Below are positions 46,580 to 56,227 of a stretch of 64,000 bases of DNA, one piece after another; the first letter of the stretch is position 1, and each line of letters begins with the position of its first letter. A model generated the notes under the pieces. It ran no database searches and was not told the origin of the DNA. It worked only from the letters and a program-made list of their open reading frames with translations. The DNA lies in the NCBI GenBank assembly GCA_964477445.1, contig CAYZED010000012.1:1-64000 (forward strand), written 5' to 3'. A program made the translations under genes and the position numbers. The stretch comes from CAYZED01 sp964477445. Its GTDB lineage: Bacteria > Bacillota > Clostridia > Lutisporales > Lutisporaceae.

Positions 46580-47239
46580 ATGAGAGTTAATGAAATAAAA
46601 AAATCCGAAGATAAAACAACAAAATATAGTAATACGGTCATTTTTGAAGATGGGTCAACATTAACTGTCTCAAAATCAGAAATGGCTGAATTCGGGTTGT
46701 TCGCTGATTCGAACGTGGGCTTTGATAACATAGAAACTCTTGAAACGTGTGTTCTTGAGAGACGCGGTAAGACTTATGCTCTCAGGCTTTTGACTAGATC
46801 AAACTTATCAGCTTCTCAATTAGAAAAGAAACTCAAAGAACAAGAATATTCAAACATCATTATTTCTAGTGTTATGTTTTGGCTCGAAGAACGAGGTATA
46901 ATTAACGATGAATTATTCGTTGAAAACTTTATTACATATAATAAAAAGAACAAAAGCAAGAAACAGATAATATATAAATTAATGGATAAAGGAATAGAAA
47001 AAAATATCATCATTGATAAGCTAGAGACTGCTGAATTTGATGAAATTGAAGATGCAATTGAAATGGCAAAGAAAAAAATGAGGCCGTTTTTTATTGATGG
47101 ACTACCCGATTCCTTAACATTAAGGACACAAAAAGATAAAATTCTTGGTTATTTATTCAGAAAAGGTTTTGCTTATGAATCCTGTAAAAATGCTGTATCA
47201 ATTGCTATTAAAGCATTAAGCGAAGAATTTCTCGAGTAA
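46580..47239 (+). CDS. recX: Regulatory protein RecX
   Basis: 219 residues, three-helix-repeat protein that binds and limits RecA filaments. Conserved ALRLLTRSNLSASQLEKKL, VMFWLEERGIINDELFVENF and DKILGYLFRKGFAYE. It lies 115 bases after recA, beyond the recA terminator, so it needs read-through or its own promoter. GGAG ahead of ATG 46580. Confidence 0.9.
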   Translation: MRVNEIKKSEDKTTKYSNTVIFEDGSTLTVSKSEMAEFGLFADSNVGFDNIETLETCVLERRGKTYALRLLTRSNLSASQLEKKLKEQEYSNIIISSVMFWLEERGIINDELFVENFITYNKKNKSKKQIIYKLMDKGIEKNIIIDKLETAEFDEIEDAIEMAKKKMRPFFIDGLPDSLTLRTQKDKILGYLFRKGFAYESCKNAVSIAIKALSEEFLE

Positions 47240-47278
47240 ATAAATTATACAGTAATATGTTTATGTATTGAAAATTCC

Positions 47279-47308
47279 TTGACAATTGTTGGTTCAACGA
47301 TATAAAAT
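47279..47308 (+). promoter_or_regulatory. Promoter of rny
   Basis: TTGACA (47279-47284) with TATAAA at 47301 (16-base spacer) or TAAAAT at 47303 (18-base spacer). Confidence 0.6.
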
Positions 47309-47387
47309 TACAATGATGTGGTGAACTTTTATGGTTTCTAAGAACGTGGATACCAATATTCTATAAGATTAAAAATATATTAAGGAG

Positions 47388-48953
47388 GTGAATGGCATAG
47401 AAGATTCATTAATAAGCGTAATAATACCGATTATTATCGGAGTGGTTTCCCTGGCTATAGGCGGAACTATCGGATTCATATATAGAAGAAATATAGCTGA
47501 AGCAAGGATTGGTTCAGCGGAACAAGAATCTAAAAGAATCTTAACTGATGGTCTAAAACAAGCAGAAACAGCTAAGAAAGAATCACTTCTTGAAGCAAAA
47601 GAAGAGATACACCGACTGAGAAGCGAAGTAGACAGAGAAATTAAAGAGAGAAGAACCGAAATTCAAAGAATCGAAAAAAGATTCCTACAAAGAGAAGAAA
47701 CTCTTGATAAAAAAGTTGAATCCGTTGAACAAAAAGAAGAATTAGTAGCTAAGAAGATTAAAGACACTCAAAAAATAAATGATGAAGCTGCAGAATTGTA
47801 TAATAAACAACTTCAAGAATTAGAAAGAATCTCTGGGCTATCATCTGATGAAGCAAAACAATTATTACTTAATGACTTAGAGAGACAGATTAGACACGAA
47901 TCAGCGATTATGATAAAAAACATTGAATCGAAAGCAAAAGAAGAAGGCGATAGATTAGCAAGAGAAATCGTCGGAACCGCTATTCAGAAATGTTCGGCAG
48001 ATCATGTCGCAGAAACTACTGTTTCTGTAGTTCCACTTCCTAATGATGAAATGAAAGGAAGAATAATTGGTAGGGAAGGTAGAAATATCAGAACTATTGA
48101 AACGCTCACGGGTATTGATTTAATTATTGATGACACCCCTGAAGCTGTTATTCTTTCAGGATTCGATCCTATTAGAAGAGAAATTGCAAGAGTTGCATTA
48201 GAAAAATTAATAGTTGACGGAAGAATACATCCAGCACGCATCGAAGAAATGGTAGAAAAAGCGCGATCGGAAGTTGATAATTATATCAGAGAAGAAGGCG
48301 AACAAGCTACTTTTGAAACTGGTGTACATGGATTACATCCAGAAATCGTTAAATTACTCGGACGTTTGAAATTCCGAACAAGTTATGGTCAAAATGTTCT
48401 TAAACACTCGATAGAAGTTGCACATTTAGCAGCAGCTATGGCCGCTGAGATTGGCGCAGATGTTAAATTAGCTAAGAGAGCTGGGCTTCTACACGATTTA
48501 GGAAAAGCAGTTGATCATGAAGTGGAAGGACCACACATCCAAATTGGTGGAGACCTCGCAAAAAAATACAAAGAGTCTCCAGAAATTATCCACGCTATCA
48601 TGGCGCATCATGGCGACATTGAAGCCACCACCATCGAAGCAGTTCTAGTACAGGCCGCAGACGCTATATCAGCTGCTAGACCTGGTGCGAGAAGAGAAAC
48701 TTTGGAATCATACATCAAAAGACTTGAGAAACTTGAAGAAATTGCTAATTCAATACCTGGTGTCGAAAAATCATTCGCTATTCAAGCTGGCAGAGAAATC
48801 CGAATACTAGTCAAACCAGATGAAGTAACAGATGCAGAGACTGTTCTTGTCGCAAGAGATATTGTAAAAAGAATACAAGAAGAGCTCGAATATCCAGGGC
48901 AAATCAAAGTAAATGTATTGAGAGAAACTAGAGCTATTGAATACGCCAAATAA
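47388..48953 (+). CDS. rny: Ribonuclease Y
   Basis: Membrane-anchored endoribonuclease that starts mRNA decay. N-terminal helix (ISVIIPIIIGVVSLAIGGTI), long coiled coil with EAKEEIHRLRSEVDREIKER, KH domain (MKGRIIGREGRNIRTIE) and HD domain (LLHDLGKAVDHE, MAHHGD). About 520 residues. The start is uncertain: GTG 47388 lies inside AAGGAGGTG, whereas ATA 47397 is ideally spaced and gives MEDSLISV; ATG 47392 is out of frame and meets a stop after two codons. An ATA start or a one-base sequence error are the options. Confidence 0.95.
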   Translation: MNGIEDSLISVIIPIIIGVVSLAIGGTIGFIYRRNIAEARIGSAEQESKRILTDGLKQAETAKKESLLEAKEEIHRLRSEVDREIKERRTEIQRIEKRFLQREETLDKKVESVEQKEELVAKKIKDTQKINDEAAELYNKQLQELERISGLSSDEAKQLLLNDLERQIRHESAIMIKNIESKAKEEGDRLAREIVGTAIQKCSADHVAETTVSVVPLPNDEMKGRIIGREGRNIRTIETLTGIDLIIDDTPEAVILSGFDPIRREIARVALEKLIVDGRIHPARIEEMVEKARSEVDNYIREEGEQATFETGVHGLHPEIVKLLGRLKFRTSYGQNVLKHSIEVAHLAAAMAAEIGADVKLAKRAGLLHDLGKAVDHEVEGPHIQIGGDLAKKYKESPEIIHAIMAHHGDIEATTIEAVLVQAADAISAARPGARRETLESYIKRLEKLEEIANSIPGVEKSFAIQAGREIRILVKPDEVTDAETVLVARDIVKRIQEELEYPGQIKVNVLRETRAIEYAK

Positions 48954-48963
48954 TTTATGAGAA

Positions 48964-48991
48964 AAAAGGATGTGAGTATTCACATCCTTTT
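48964..48991 (+). terminator. Terminator after rny
   Basis: Perfect 12-bp stem AAAAGGATGTGA / TCACATCCTTTT with a GTAT loop. Confidence 0.85.
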
Positions 48992-49011
48992 AAATTGAAG
49001 CAGAGGTGTTT

Positions 49012-49776
49012 ATGAATATACTATTCATTGGAGATATAATTGGTCGTCCTGGCAGGACATTTTTAAAAAACAATCTTGATTTTTTGAAAGAAAAATATAA
49101 GATTGACTTTACAATTGCAAATGGTGAAAATTCTTCTGGAGGACTTGGAATAACAGAAGAAACATATAAAGAACTTATAGAAATGGGAATTGATGTTATC
49201 ACTCTTGGTAATCATACTTGGTCAAAAAGAGATACCGCTGAATTTTTGCCTAACAAGAAAAACATCGTAAGACCCGCTAACTACTCGGCACTTTGCCCTG
49301 GAAAAGGTTATACTATTATGGAGAAGAATAAAAAAAGAATTGCAGTTATTAATCTCGCTGGAAGAGTTTATTTAGAAAATTGTGACTGTCCATTCACGAC
49401 TTCAGACAAAATATTGAAAGAAATTAGTGAATTGTCAGATATTATAATTGTAGATATTCATGCAGAAGCTACAAGCGAAAAAATTGCACTTGGACATTAT
49501 TTAAATGGTAGGGTTACTGCTGTTTTGGGTACCCATACTCATGTTCAAACTGCAGATGAAAAAATATTGGATCAAGGCACTGCATACATAACAGATGTTG
49601 GTATGACTGGTCCACACGACTCTGTACTTGGAGTCGAAAAAGAGATAATCATTAAGAAGTTTTTAGATGGAATGCCTGCTAAATTTGATTTAGCCAAAGA
49701 AGATGTTCACTGGGGCGCTGTTGTAATTGATGTTGACGACTATGGGCGCGCTAATTCTATAAAAAGAATCCAGTAA
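49012..49776 (+). CDS. ymdB: YmdB-family metallophosphodiesterase
   Basis: 254 residues from ATG 49012 (CAGAGGTG ahead; GTG 49006 is in that site). Motifs: FIGDIIGRPGR, ANGENSSGG, TLGNHTWSKRD, VDIHAEATSEK, LGTHTHVQTAD. In Bacillus YmdB hydrolyses cyclic nucleotides, interacts with RNase Y and affects biofilm and sporulation choices; here too it follows rny. Its 3' end is repeated downstream. Confidence 0.94.
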   Translation: MNILFIGDIIGRPGRTFLKNNLDFLKEKYKIDFTIANGENSSGGLGITEETYKELIEMGIDVITLGNHTWSKRDTAEFLPNKKNIVRPANYSALCPGKGYTIMEKNKKRIAVINLAGRVYLENCDCPFTTSDKILKEISELSDIIIVDIHAEATSEKIALGHYLNGRVTAVLGTHTHVQTADEKILDQGTAYITDVGMTGPHDSVLGVEKEIIIKKFLDGMPAKFDLAKEDVHWGAVVIDVDDYGRANSIKRIQ

Positions 49777-49860
49777 AATTGAAAGAGTCCAGCAAAAAGT
49801 ATAGAATTCAGCAAAACAATTCAGTAAAACAAATCAGTAAAATGAATAGAATCCAATAAA
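49765..49860. repeat. Repeats of the ymdB stop region
   Basis: About six imperfect copies of AGAATCCAGTAAAA (the codons Arg-Ile-Gln-stop of ymdB): AGAGTCCAGCAAAA, AGAATTCAGCAAAA, CAATTCAGTAAAA, CAAATCAGTAAAA, AGAATCCAATAAA. Confidence 0.85.
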
Positions 49861-49882
49861 CAATAAGAACGGAGAGTTATAG

Positions 49883-50755
49883 ATGAAATATTGTGATCTA
49901 CATATACATTCAACGATTTCTGACGGAAATTTAACACCTGAACAAATTGTTGATTTTTCAATAAAAAAAGGGTTATCAGCGATTTCAATTACGGATCATG
50001 ATTCATTAGATGCAATAGATTTAGCGATTAATTACTCAGTGGGAAAAAGAATAGAAATAGTACCGGGAATTGAACTCAGTACAAAATATATTCCAGAAAA
50101 CGATTCGAATAGTGAGATAAAAGGTAATATTAATCCATACAATGAAGAGATTCATTTACTTGGATATTATTTAGATTATAAGTCAAAAATCTTAAAAGAG
50201 CTTTTAGATGAAATAGTAAACTCTCGTCAGACAAGAGCTATTAGAATGATAGATAACCTAAATGAAATCGGTGTAAATATTTCTCTAGATGATGTTAAGG
50301 AGCGATCGGGAAATGATATTATTGGTCGTCCGCATATCGCTGATTCAATGGTTGCTGGTGGATATGTTACAAATCGTAATGAAGCCTTTAGGGATTATCT
50401 TATAAAAGGAAAACCTGGATATGCAACTAGATTTAAGCCTAATGTTAGAGAAGTAATTAAGTTATTAAAATCTATTGGTGGAGTGCCTATTCTTGCTCAT
50501 CCTGGTATTATCGAAAATCAAGAACTCATTGGATTGATAATAAACGAAGGAGTTATGGGTCTTGAGGTATATCATTCAAAACATACAAGAGATGATAATC
50601 ATAAATATTTACAGATAGCTGAAGCAAGAAACTTACTTATTTCAGGCGGTTCTGATTGTCATGGACCAATTACTGATTTTCCGCCTATGATAGGAAATTA
50701 TGTTGTAGAATATAAATATCTTGAAAAAATTAAGAACGCGGCAGCAAATTTATAA
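49883..50755 (+). CDS. PHP-domain phosphoesterase (RNase AM/TrpH-like)
   Basis: 290 residues. Metal-binding PHP motifs: DLHIHSTISDGNLTPEQIVDF, ITDHDSLDAI, PGIELSTK, ILAHPGI and SGGSDCHGP. Related to E. coli YciV (RNase AM), which trims 5' ends of RNAs and hydrolyses 3',5'-bisphosphonucleotides. A slight insertion (residues 73-85, NDSNSEIKGNINP) is unusual. GGAGAG ahead of ATG. Confidence 0.88.
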   Translation: MKYCDLHIHSTISDGNLTPEQIVDFSIKKGLSAISITDHDSLDAIDLAINYSVGKRIEIVPGIELSTKYIPENDSNSEIKGNINPYNEEIHLLGYYLDYKSKILKELLDEIVNSRQTRAIRMIDNLNEIGVNISLDDVKERSGNDIIGRPHIADSMVAGGYVTNRNEAFRDYLIKGKPGYATRFKPNVREVIKLLKSIGGVPILAHPGIIENQELIGLIINEGVMGLEVYHSKHTRDDNHKYLQIAEARNLLISGGSDCHGPITDFPPMIGNYVVEYKYLEKIKNAAANL

Positions 50756-50803
50756 AAATAAGATAAAATTTGATGAATAATATTGTAAAATCGGAGGATT
50801 TGT

Positions 50804-52006
50804 ATGGAACATAAAGTATCAAAGAAAGCCTCATCTATAGTTTCATCATTAACACTTGCTATAGACGTAAAGCTAAAAAAAATGATAGCAGATGGAATAA
50901 AAGTATATGGTTTTGGTGCTGGCGAACCAGATTTTGACACGCCTCAATACATCCAAGAAGCGGCTAGAGAAGCTCTTGAAAAAGGAATGACAAGATACGT
51001 GGCGGTTCAAGGAACTTTAGAATTAAGAAAAGCTATTTGTTCAAAATTATTGAGAGAAAATGATGTTGAATATACACCTGAATGTATATTAACTTCTTCA
51101 GGAGCGAAGCACTCGTTAACAAATGCATTTGCTGCAATTCTTGATCCAGAGGATGAAGTGATTCTTCCTGTTCCTTTTTGGGTTAGTTATACCGAAATAA
51201 TAAAATTAAATGATGGTGTTCCAGTTATAATTAATACAAAGCTTGAAAATGGGTTCAAACTTACTGCAGAAGAGCTTGAAGCCGCTATTACACCAAAAAC
51301 AAAAGCCTTGTTAATAAATAATCCAAATAATCCAACGGGTTCAATTTATACGCGAGAAGAATTATTATCACTATCAAACGTAGCTATAAAGCATAAGATT
51401 TATATTATTTCAGACGAGATTTATGAACGTCTAACTTATGACGGAAAAAAACACATTAGTATTTCATCACTAAGTGAAAGAATCAAGGAACAGACAATTT
51501 TAATAAATGGAATGTCCAAGTCATATGCTATGACCGGATGGAGATTAGGTTATATAGCAGCAAACGAACATCTTATAAAAGCTATGTCAGCCGTCCAAAG
51601 CCACGCAGTGTCACATCCTAGCACAATCACTCAGCACGCTGCAACTGTGGCTCTCAACGGACCACAAGACGATTTAAACAATATGATAAATGAGTTTGAA
51701 AAAAGAAGAAATTATATGTACGAAACTCTTTCTAAAATAAATGGTTTTAAGTGCATATATCCTGAGGGCGCATTTTATGTTTTTACTGATATTTCTGAGC
51801 TTTATGGAAAGAAATTTTGTGGAGAAACGCTGACAAACTCAGTACAATTTGCTAATATACTATTAGAAAAAGGTCATATTGCAGTCGTTCCGGGTGCTGC
51901 ATTTGGACTAGATAAATATATTAGGTTATCCTATGCAACATCTATGACTATTATTATACCTGGACTAGAAAAATTAAAAAATTTCTTAGAAGAAAACATA
52001 ATATAA
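50804..52006 (+). CDS. Class I aspartate aminotransferase-like PLP enzyme
   Basis: 400 residues, fold-type I subgroup I-gamma: AGEPDFDTPQYIQEAA, NNPNNPTGSIYTREEL, SDEIYERLTYDG, NGMSKSYAMTGWRLGYIAA with the PLP Lys, and C-terminal YIRLSYATS. Probably transfers amino groups between aspartate and 2-oxoglutarate (AspC/AspB group). Followed by purB, which consumes aspartate-derived intermediates, although no functional coupling is proven. Confidence 0.92.
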   Translation: MEHKVSKKASSIVSSLTLAIDVKLKKMIADGIKVYGFGAGEPDFDTPQYIQEAAREALEKGMTRYVAVQGTLELRKAICSKLLRENDVEYTPECILTSSGAKHSLTNAFAAILDPEDEVILPVPFWVSYTEIIKLNDGVPVIINTKLENGFKLTAEELEAAITPKTKALLINNPNNPTGSIYTREELLSLSNVAIKHKIYIISDEIYERLTYDGKKHISISSLSERIKEQTILINGMSKSYAMTGWRLGYIAANEHLIKAMSAVQSHAVSHPSTITQHAATVALNGPQDDLNNMINEFEKRRNYMYETLSKINGFKCIYPEGAFYVFTDISELYGKKFCGETLTNSVQFANILLEKGHIAVVPGAAFGLDKYIRLSYATSMTIIIPGLEKLKNFLEENII

Positions 52007-52035
52007 ATTAATATGCACTTTGAAAGGAAATGACC

Positions 52036-53478
52036 ATGGAAAAAAGAAACACGAACGAATATCAAAACCCTTTAGTAAACAGATACGCAAGTCAAGAGAT
52101 GTCCTTCATTTTTTCAGATGATTTTAAGTTTACAACCTGGAGAAAACTTTGGATTGCTCTTGCAGAGGCTGAAGCTGAGCTCGGATTACCAATTACTCAA
52201 GAACAAATTCAAGAACTTAAAGATAATGTCAATAATATTAACTACGAGGAAGCCATAAAAAGAGAAAAAGAGACAAGACATGATGTAATGTCACACGTTC
52301 ATGCTTATGGCGTACAATGCCCTAATGCAAAACCGATAATCCATTTAGGAGCAACTAGTGCTTATGTAGGCGATAATACAGACATCATCCAAATGGCTGA
52401 AGGATTAGAAGTTATAAGAAAGAAAATTATTAATGTAATAAATAATCTTACTCAGTTCTCTTTGAAATATAGAACTCTCCCAGCGTTAGCATTTACGCAT
52501 TTTCAGGCAGCACAATTAACCACTGTTGGAAAAAGAGCCACACTTTGGATCCAAGATTTGATAATGGACTTAGAGGAACTTGTGTTTGTTACTGGCAACC
52601 TTAAATTACTTGGAGTAAAAGGTACAACTGGAACACAAGCTAGTTTTATGAGCTTATTTAATAATGATCATGAAAAAATAAAAGCACTTGAGGACAAAGT
52701 AGCAGTTAAAATGGGCTTTAGGAAGTGTTATTCTGTTTCAGGGCAAACTTATAGTCGAAAAGTTGATAGTCAAGTATTAAATACTTTATCTCAAATTGCG
52801 GAATCTTGTCATAAATTTTCTAATGATATGAGATTGCTTCAGCACCTTAAAGAAGTAGAGGAACCTTTTGAAAAAAATCAAATAGGATCGTCCGCAATGG
52901 CATATAAAAGAAACCCAATGCGTTCTGAGAGAATAGCTGCTCTCTCGAGATTCGTAATAGTAAACTCATTAAATCCTGCATTTACTGCAGCTACACAGTG
53001 GTTTGAAAGAACGCTTGATGATTCAGCAAATAAAAGAATCTCAATTCCTCAATCATTCCTTGCAATAGATGGGATTTTAAACTTAATGATAAATATTTCT
53101 GGCGGACTTGTAGTTTATGAAAAAATGATACACCGAAGAATTATGCAAGAATTACCATTTATGGCTACTGAGAATATTCTTATGGAAGCGGTTAAACGTG
53201 GCGGAGACAGACAAGAATTACATGAAGCGATAAGATTATACTCAATGCAGGCTGCGAAAAACGTAAAAGAAGAAGGACGCGAAAATAATTTAATCGATTT
53301 GATCGAAAATGATCCAACATTTAAAATGACGCCAACAGAAATTCGCTCAATTATGGATCCAAAAAACTTTATTGGAAGATCCCCAGAACAAGTTATCGAG
53401 TTTTTGGAAGAAAACGTATATCCAACACTTAGAGAAAACATGGATATATTAAATGTAGAAGTTGAGTTAAAAGTATAA
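52036..53478 (+). CDS. purB: Adenylosuccinate lyase
   Basis: 480 residues from ATG 52036 (AAAGGA 7 bases ahead; ATG 52030 is too close). Fumarase/aspartase superfamily: RHDVMSHVHAYG, HLGATSAYVGDN, FTHFQAAQLTTVGKR and signature GSSAMAYKRNPMRSE. Cleaves SAICAR and adenylosuccinate in purine synthesis. Resembles the longer PurB form found in Clostridia and eukaryotes. Confidence 0.95.
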   Translation: MEKRNTNEYQNPLVNRYASQEMSFIFSDDFKFTTWRKLWIALAEAEAELGLPITQEQIQELKDNVNNINYEEAIKREKETRHDVMSHVHAYGVQCPNAKPIIHLGATSAYVGDNTDIIQMAEGLEVIRKKIINVINNLTQFSLKYRTLPALAFTHFQAAQLTTVGKRATLWIQDLIMDLEELVFVTGNLKLLGVKGTTGTQASFMSLFNNDHEKIKALEDKVAVKMGFRKCYSVSGQTYSRKVDSQVLNTLSQIAESCHKFSNDMRLLQHLKEVEEPFEKNQIGSSAMAYKRNPMRSERIAALSRFVIVNSLNPAFTAATQWFERTLDDSANKRISIPQSFLAIDGILNLMINISGGLVVYEKMIHRRIMQELPFMATENILMEAVKRGGDRQELHEAIRLYSMQAAKNVKEEGRENNLIDLIENDPTFKMTPTEIRSIMDPKNFIGRSPEQVIEFLEENVYPTLRENMDILNVEVELKV

Positions 53479-53563
53479 AGATAAAAAGTGAATTTGTTGA
53501 CATAACTAAAAAAGTCATAACTGGGCACATCTTTCAGAGTTTTATTTTTAAGGAGGATCTATC

Positions 53564-54967
53564 ATGCAAAAATCTCCAGTAAAAGCGACTGTTAAAGAAA
53601 TATTTAAGAATTCAAAGACCTATTTTGGAATGGAATTATTATTTGGTGGTTGGGTAAGAACGGTAAGAGATTCAAAAACATTTGGTTTCATAGAGCTAAA
53701 TGACGGGAGCTACTTTAAAAATTTACAAATTGTTTTTGATGATACACTTTCGAATTTTTTAGAAATATGTAAATTGAGCGTTGGCTCTTCAATTTCTGTC
53801 TCAGGTATATTAATTGAATCTCCTGGAACTAAACAACCTTTTGAACTAAAAGCTACAAATCTTAAAGTTGAAGGGTTTGCAGAGTTGGATTATCCACTCC
53901 AAAAAAAACAGCATTCGCTTGAGTTTTTAAGAACTATTCCACACTTGAGACCACGAACAAATACTTTTTCGGCGGCATTTAGAGTTCGGTCAATTTTATC
54001 ATTCGCGATTCACAAGTTTTTCAACGAAAAAAACTTTGTTTATGTACATACACCAATAATTACTGGTTCAGATACTGAAGGTGCAGGTGAAATGTTCAAA
54101 GTTACTACGCTTGATATGGACAATCCTCCTAAAACTAAAATTGGAGCAATTGACTATAAAGAAGATTTCTTCGGAAAGCACACTAACTTAACTGTAAGTG
54201 GCCAGCTTAACGTTGAAACTTTTTGTATGGCTTTTAGAAACGTTTATACTTTTGGGCCAACTTTTAGAGCCGAAAATTCAAACACGACGAGACATGCAGC
54301 TGAGTTTTGGATGATTGAACCTGAAATAGCTTTTGCAGATATTTTTGACGATATGGACTTAGCTGAAGAAATGATTAAGTATATTATTAAATACGTTTTA
54401 GAAAACGCTCCTGAAGAAATCGCTTTCTTTAATCAATTTATCGACAAAACCCTTCTAGAAAGGTTAAGTAACGTTATTGAATCTGATTTTGCTCGAATAA
54501 CATATACTGAGGCTATTGAAATTCTAAATAAATCTGGTAAAAAGTTCGAATTCCCTGTTAAGTGGGGTATAGACTTACAAACTGAACATGAAAGATATAT
54601 CACAGAAGAAGTTTATAAAAAGCCAGTTTTTGTTTCAAATTATCCTAAAGATATAAAAGCTTTTTACATGAGAATGAATGAAGACGAAAAAACTGTAGCG
54701 GCTATGGATCTTCTGGTGCCAAGTGTTGGCGAAATAATTGGAGGAAGTCAGAGAGAGGAACGCGCTGATGTTCTAGCAAAAAAGATGGATGCGATGGGAT
54801 TGAACAAAGATGATTATGCATTTTATTTTGATATCAGAAAATATGGCGGGGTTAAACATGCAGGATTCGGACTTGGATTTGAGCGCATGATGATGTATAT
54901 CACTGGGATTTCTAACATACGCGATGTAATTCCATTCCCTAGAACTGTTAATAATTGCGAATTTTAA
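53564..54967 (+). CDS. asnS: Asparaginyl-tRNA synthetase
   Basis: 467 residues, class IIb: N-terminal OB anticodon domain (GWVRTVRDSKTFGFIELNDG), motif 2 FRAENSNTTRHAAEFWMIEP, and motif 3 GFGLGFERMMMYITG plus NIRDVIPFPR. AsnRS rather than AspRS is indicated by the AEFWMIEPE region and the overall pattern. AAGGAGG ahead of ATG. Confidence 0.95.
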   Translation: MQKSPVKATVKEIFKNSKTYFGMELLFGGWVRTVRDSKTFGFIELNDGSYFKNLQIVFDDTLSNFLEICKLSVGSSISVSGILIESPGTKQPFELKATNLKVEGFAELDYPLQKKQHSLEFLRTIPHLRPRTNTFSAAFRVRSILSFAIHKFFNEKNFVYVHTPIITGSDTEGAGEMFKVTTLDMDNPPKTKIGAIDYKEDFFGKHTNLTVSGQLNVETFCMAFRNVYTFGPTFRAENSNTTRHAAEFWMIEPEIAFADIFDDMDLAEEMIKYIIKYVLENAPEEIAFFNQFIDKTLLERLSNVIESDFARITYTEAIEILNKSGKKFEFPVKWGIDLQTEHERYITEEVYKKPVFVSNYPKDIKAFYMRMNEDEKTVAAMDLLVPSVGEIIGGSQREERADVLAKKMDAMGLNKDDYAFYFDIRKYGGVKHAGFGLGFERMMMYITGISNIRDVIPFPRTVNNCEF

Positions 54968-54984
54968 TGTAGGATTATAATTAA

Positions 54985-55015
54985 AGTGGTATCATAAAAA
55001 TGGTACCGCTTTTTT
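54985..55015 (+). terminator. Terminator after asnS
   Basis: Stem AGTGGTATCA / TGGTACCGCT (54985-54994, 55001-55010, two wobbles) then six T. Confidence 0.8.
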
Positions 55016-55056
55016 CTGATATATCATAAACAAATTCAATCAAAGGATGTGATTTA

Positions 55057-55827
55057 ATAAACATTTATAATGAAAAAATCAATAATACTTCCAACAAAAA
55101 ACACAATAATATCTCCAACAAAAAAATCGGAATTCTTATAGTTCATGGTTTTGCTGGTAATTATGGTGAAATAGAGGCACTAGATAATTTTTTCGGTAAT
55201 TATGGTTATATTACTTCTTGTCCTAAATTAGCAGGGCATTCTGGAAACATCAAAGAATTAAAATTTCTTTCAAAAACAAATCATAATGATTGGATAAATT
55301 CAGCGAAAAAAGCGTTTTTTGAACTTGCAGAAATTAGCGATGAAATTATTCTTATAGGATTTTCTATGGGCGGGCTTATAATTACAAATTTGGCCACTGA
55401 CGATACACTTGTTTCACGCAATAAAATTAAAGGATTAGTACTTTTGAACACGCCAGTGTTTTTTTGGGATATTAAACGCGTTTTAATAAATATATTTAAT
55501 GATTTTAGAACAAAATCGTTAGTAAATATTATGAGATATCTCAATGGAGCAAAAATTCCAATGAAATCAATGATAGATTTTCAGTCGATACTTAAGAAAA
55601 CGAAACCGATTTTTTCGGATATTTGTGTGCCAACGTTCATAGCACAGGGTCTAAAAGACGATGCAGTAAAGTATAAAAGTGCAAAATTCATTTATGATAA
55701 AATTATAATTAAACAAAAAAATCTAATTTACTACAAAAACAGCGGTCATTTGATATGTGCTTCAGAAGATAAAGACATGCTATTTGTTGATATACTGCTT
55801 TTCGTGAATAGTATATTGACAATTTAA
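55057..55827 (+). CDS. Alpha/beta hydrolase (carboxylesterase-like), apparent ATA start
   Basis: 256 residues if started at ATA 55057, which AAAGGA (55042-55047) precedes by 9 bases. The essential first strand and oxyanion segment IGILIVHGFAGNYGE lies far upstream of the first ATG (55366), and no ATG/GTG/TTG occurs in frame back to the stop at 55027. Catalytic Ser103 in GFSMGG, Asp in QGLKDDAV and His in NSGHLIC complete the triad. Looks like the short-chain Est30/YvaK carboxylesterase group. The N-terminal 25 residues are Asn-rich (NNTSNKKHNNISNKK) and repeat-like. Confidence 0.8.
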   Translation: MNIYNEKINNTSNKKHNNISNKKIGILIVHGFAGNYGEIEALDNFFGNYGYITSCPKLAGHSGNIKELKFLSKTNHNDWINSAKKAFFELAEISDEIILIGFSMGGLIITNLATDDTLVSRNKIKGLVLLNTPVFFWDIKRVLINIFNDFRTKSLVNIMRYLNGAKIPMKSMIDFQSILKKTKPIFSDICVPTFIAQGLKDDAVKYKSAKFIYDKIIIKQKNLIYYKNSGHLICASEDKDMLFVDILLFVNSILTI

Positions 55828-55861
55828 CATCAATTTCATTCAAAGTTGTGAAAATAAACAT

Positions 55862-55895
55862 AAAAAAAGCTGCATTCTATAATAAAATGCAACTT
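55862..55895 (-). terminator. Terminator of tRNA-Trp
   Basis: On the minus strand AAGTTGCATT / AATGCAGCTT followed by seven T. Confidence 0.75.
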
Positions 55896-55907
55896 CATTA
55901 GTTAAAA

Positions 55908-55983
55908 TGGCAGGGGTGCAGGGACTCGAACCCGGAACCAACGGTTTTGGAGACCGCTACTCTACCAATTGAGCCACACCCCT
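55908..55983 (-). tRNA. tRNA-Trp (anticodon CCA)
   Basis: On the minus strand the 7-bp acceptor AGGGGTG pairs with CACCCCT, the D-arm reads GCTCAATTGGTAGAGT, the anticodon loop CTCCAAA carries CCA, the T-arm is CCGGGTTCGAGTCCCTG-like, and CCA is encoded at the 3' end (55908-55910). Confidence 0.95.
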
Positions 55984-56227
55984 GTGACACAAGGATTATT
56001 ATATTAGATGGAGGGACATAAGTCAATATTTTTTTTCGAATTTCAGGAAAATTTAAGTTTTAAAATTGAAAAAGCAACTCCCTATTTCAAATATGGTTTA
56101 CTAACATTTAATCAAGTAAATTTTAATAATATTTCATTGTAAACTGCACGAAACAACATTTAAAATTTTTCGTATCTAAAATATAGTTTTATCACAAAAA
56201 TTTAATAAAAAACGGAGGAAAAAAATA

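Noticed and set aside
53479..53563. T-box upstream of asnS
   Set aside because: The spacer is only 85 bases and has no T-box sequence or terminator.
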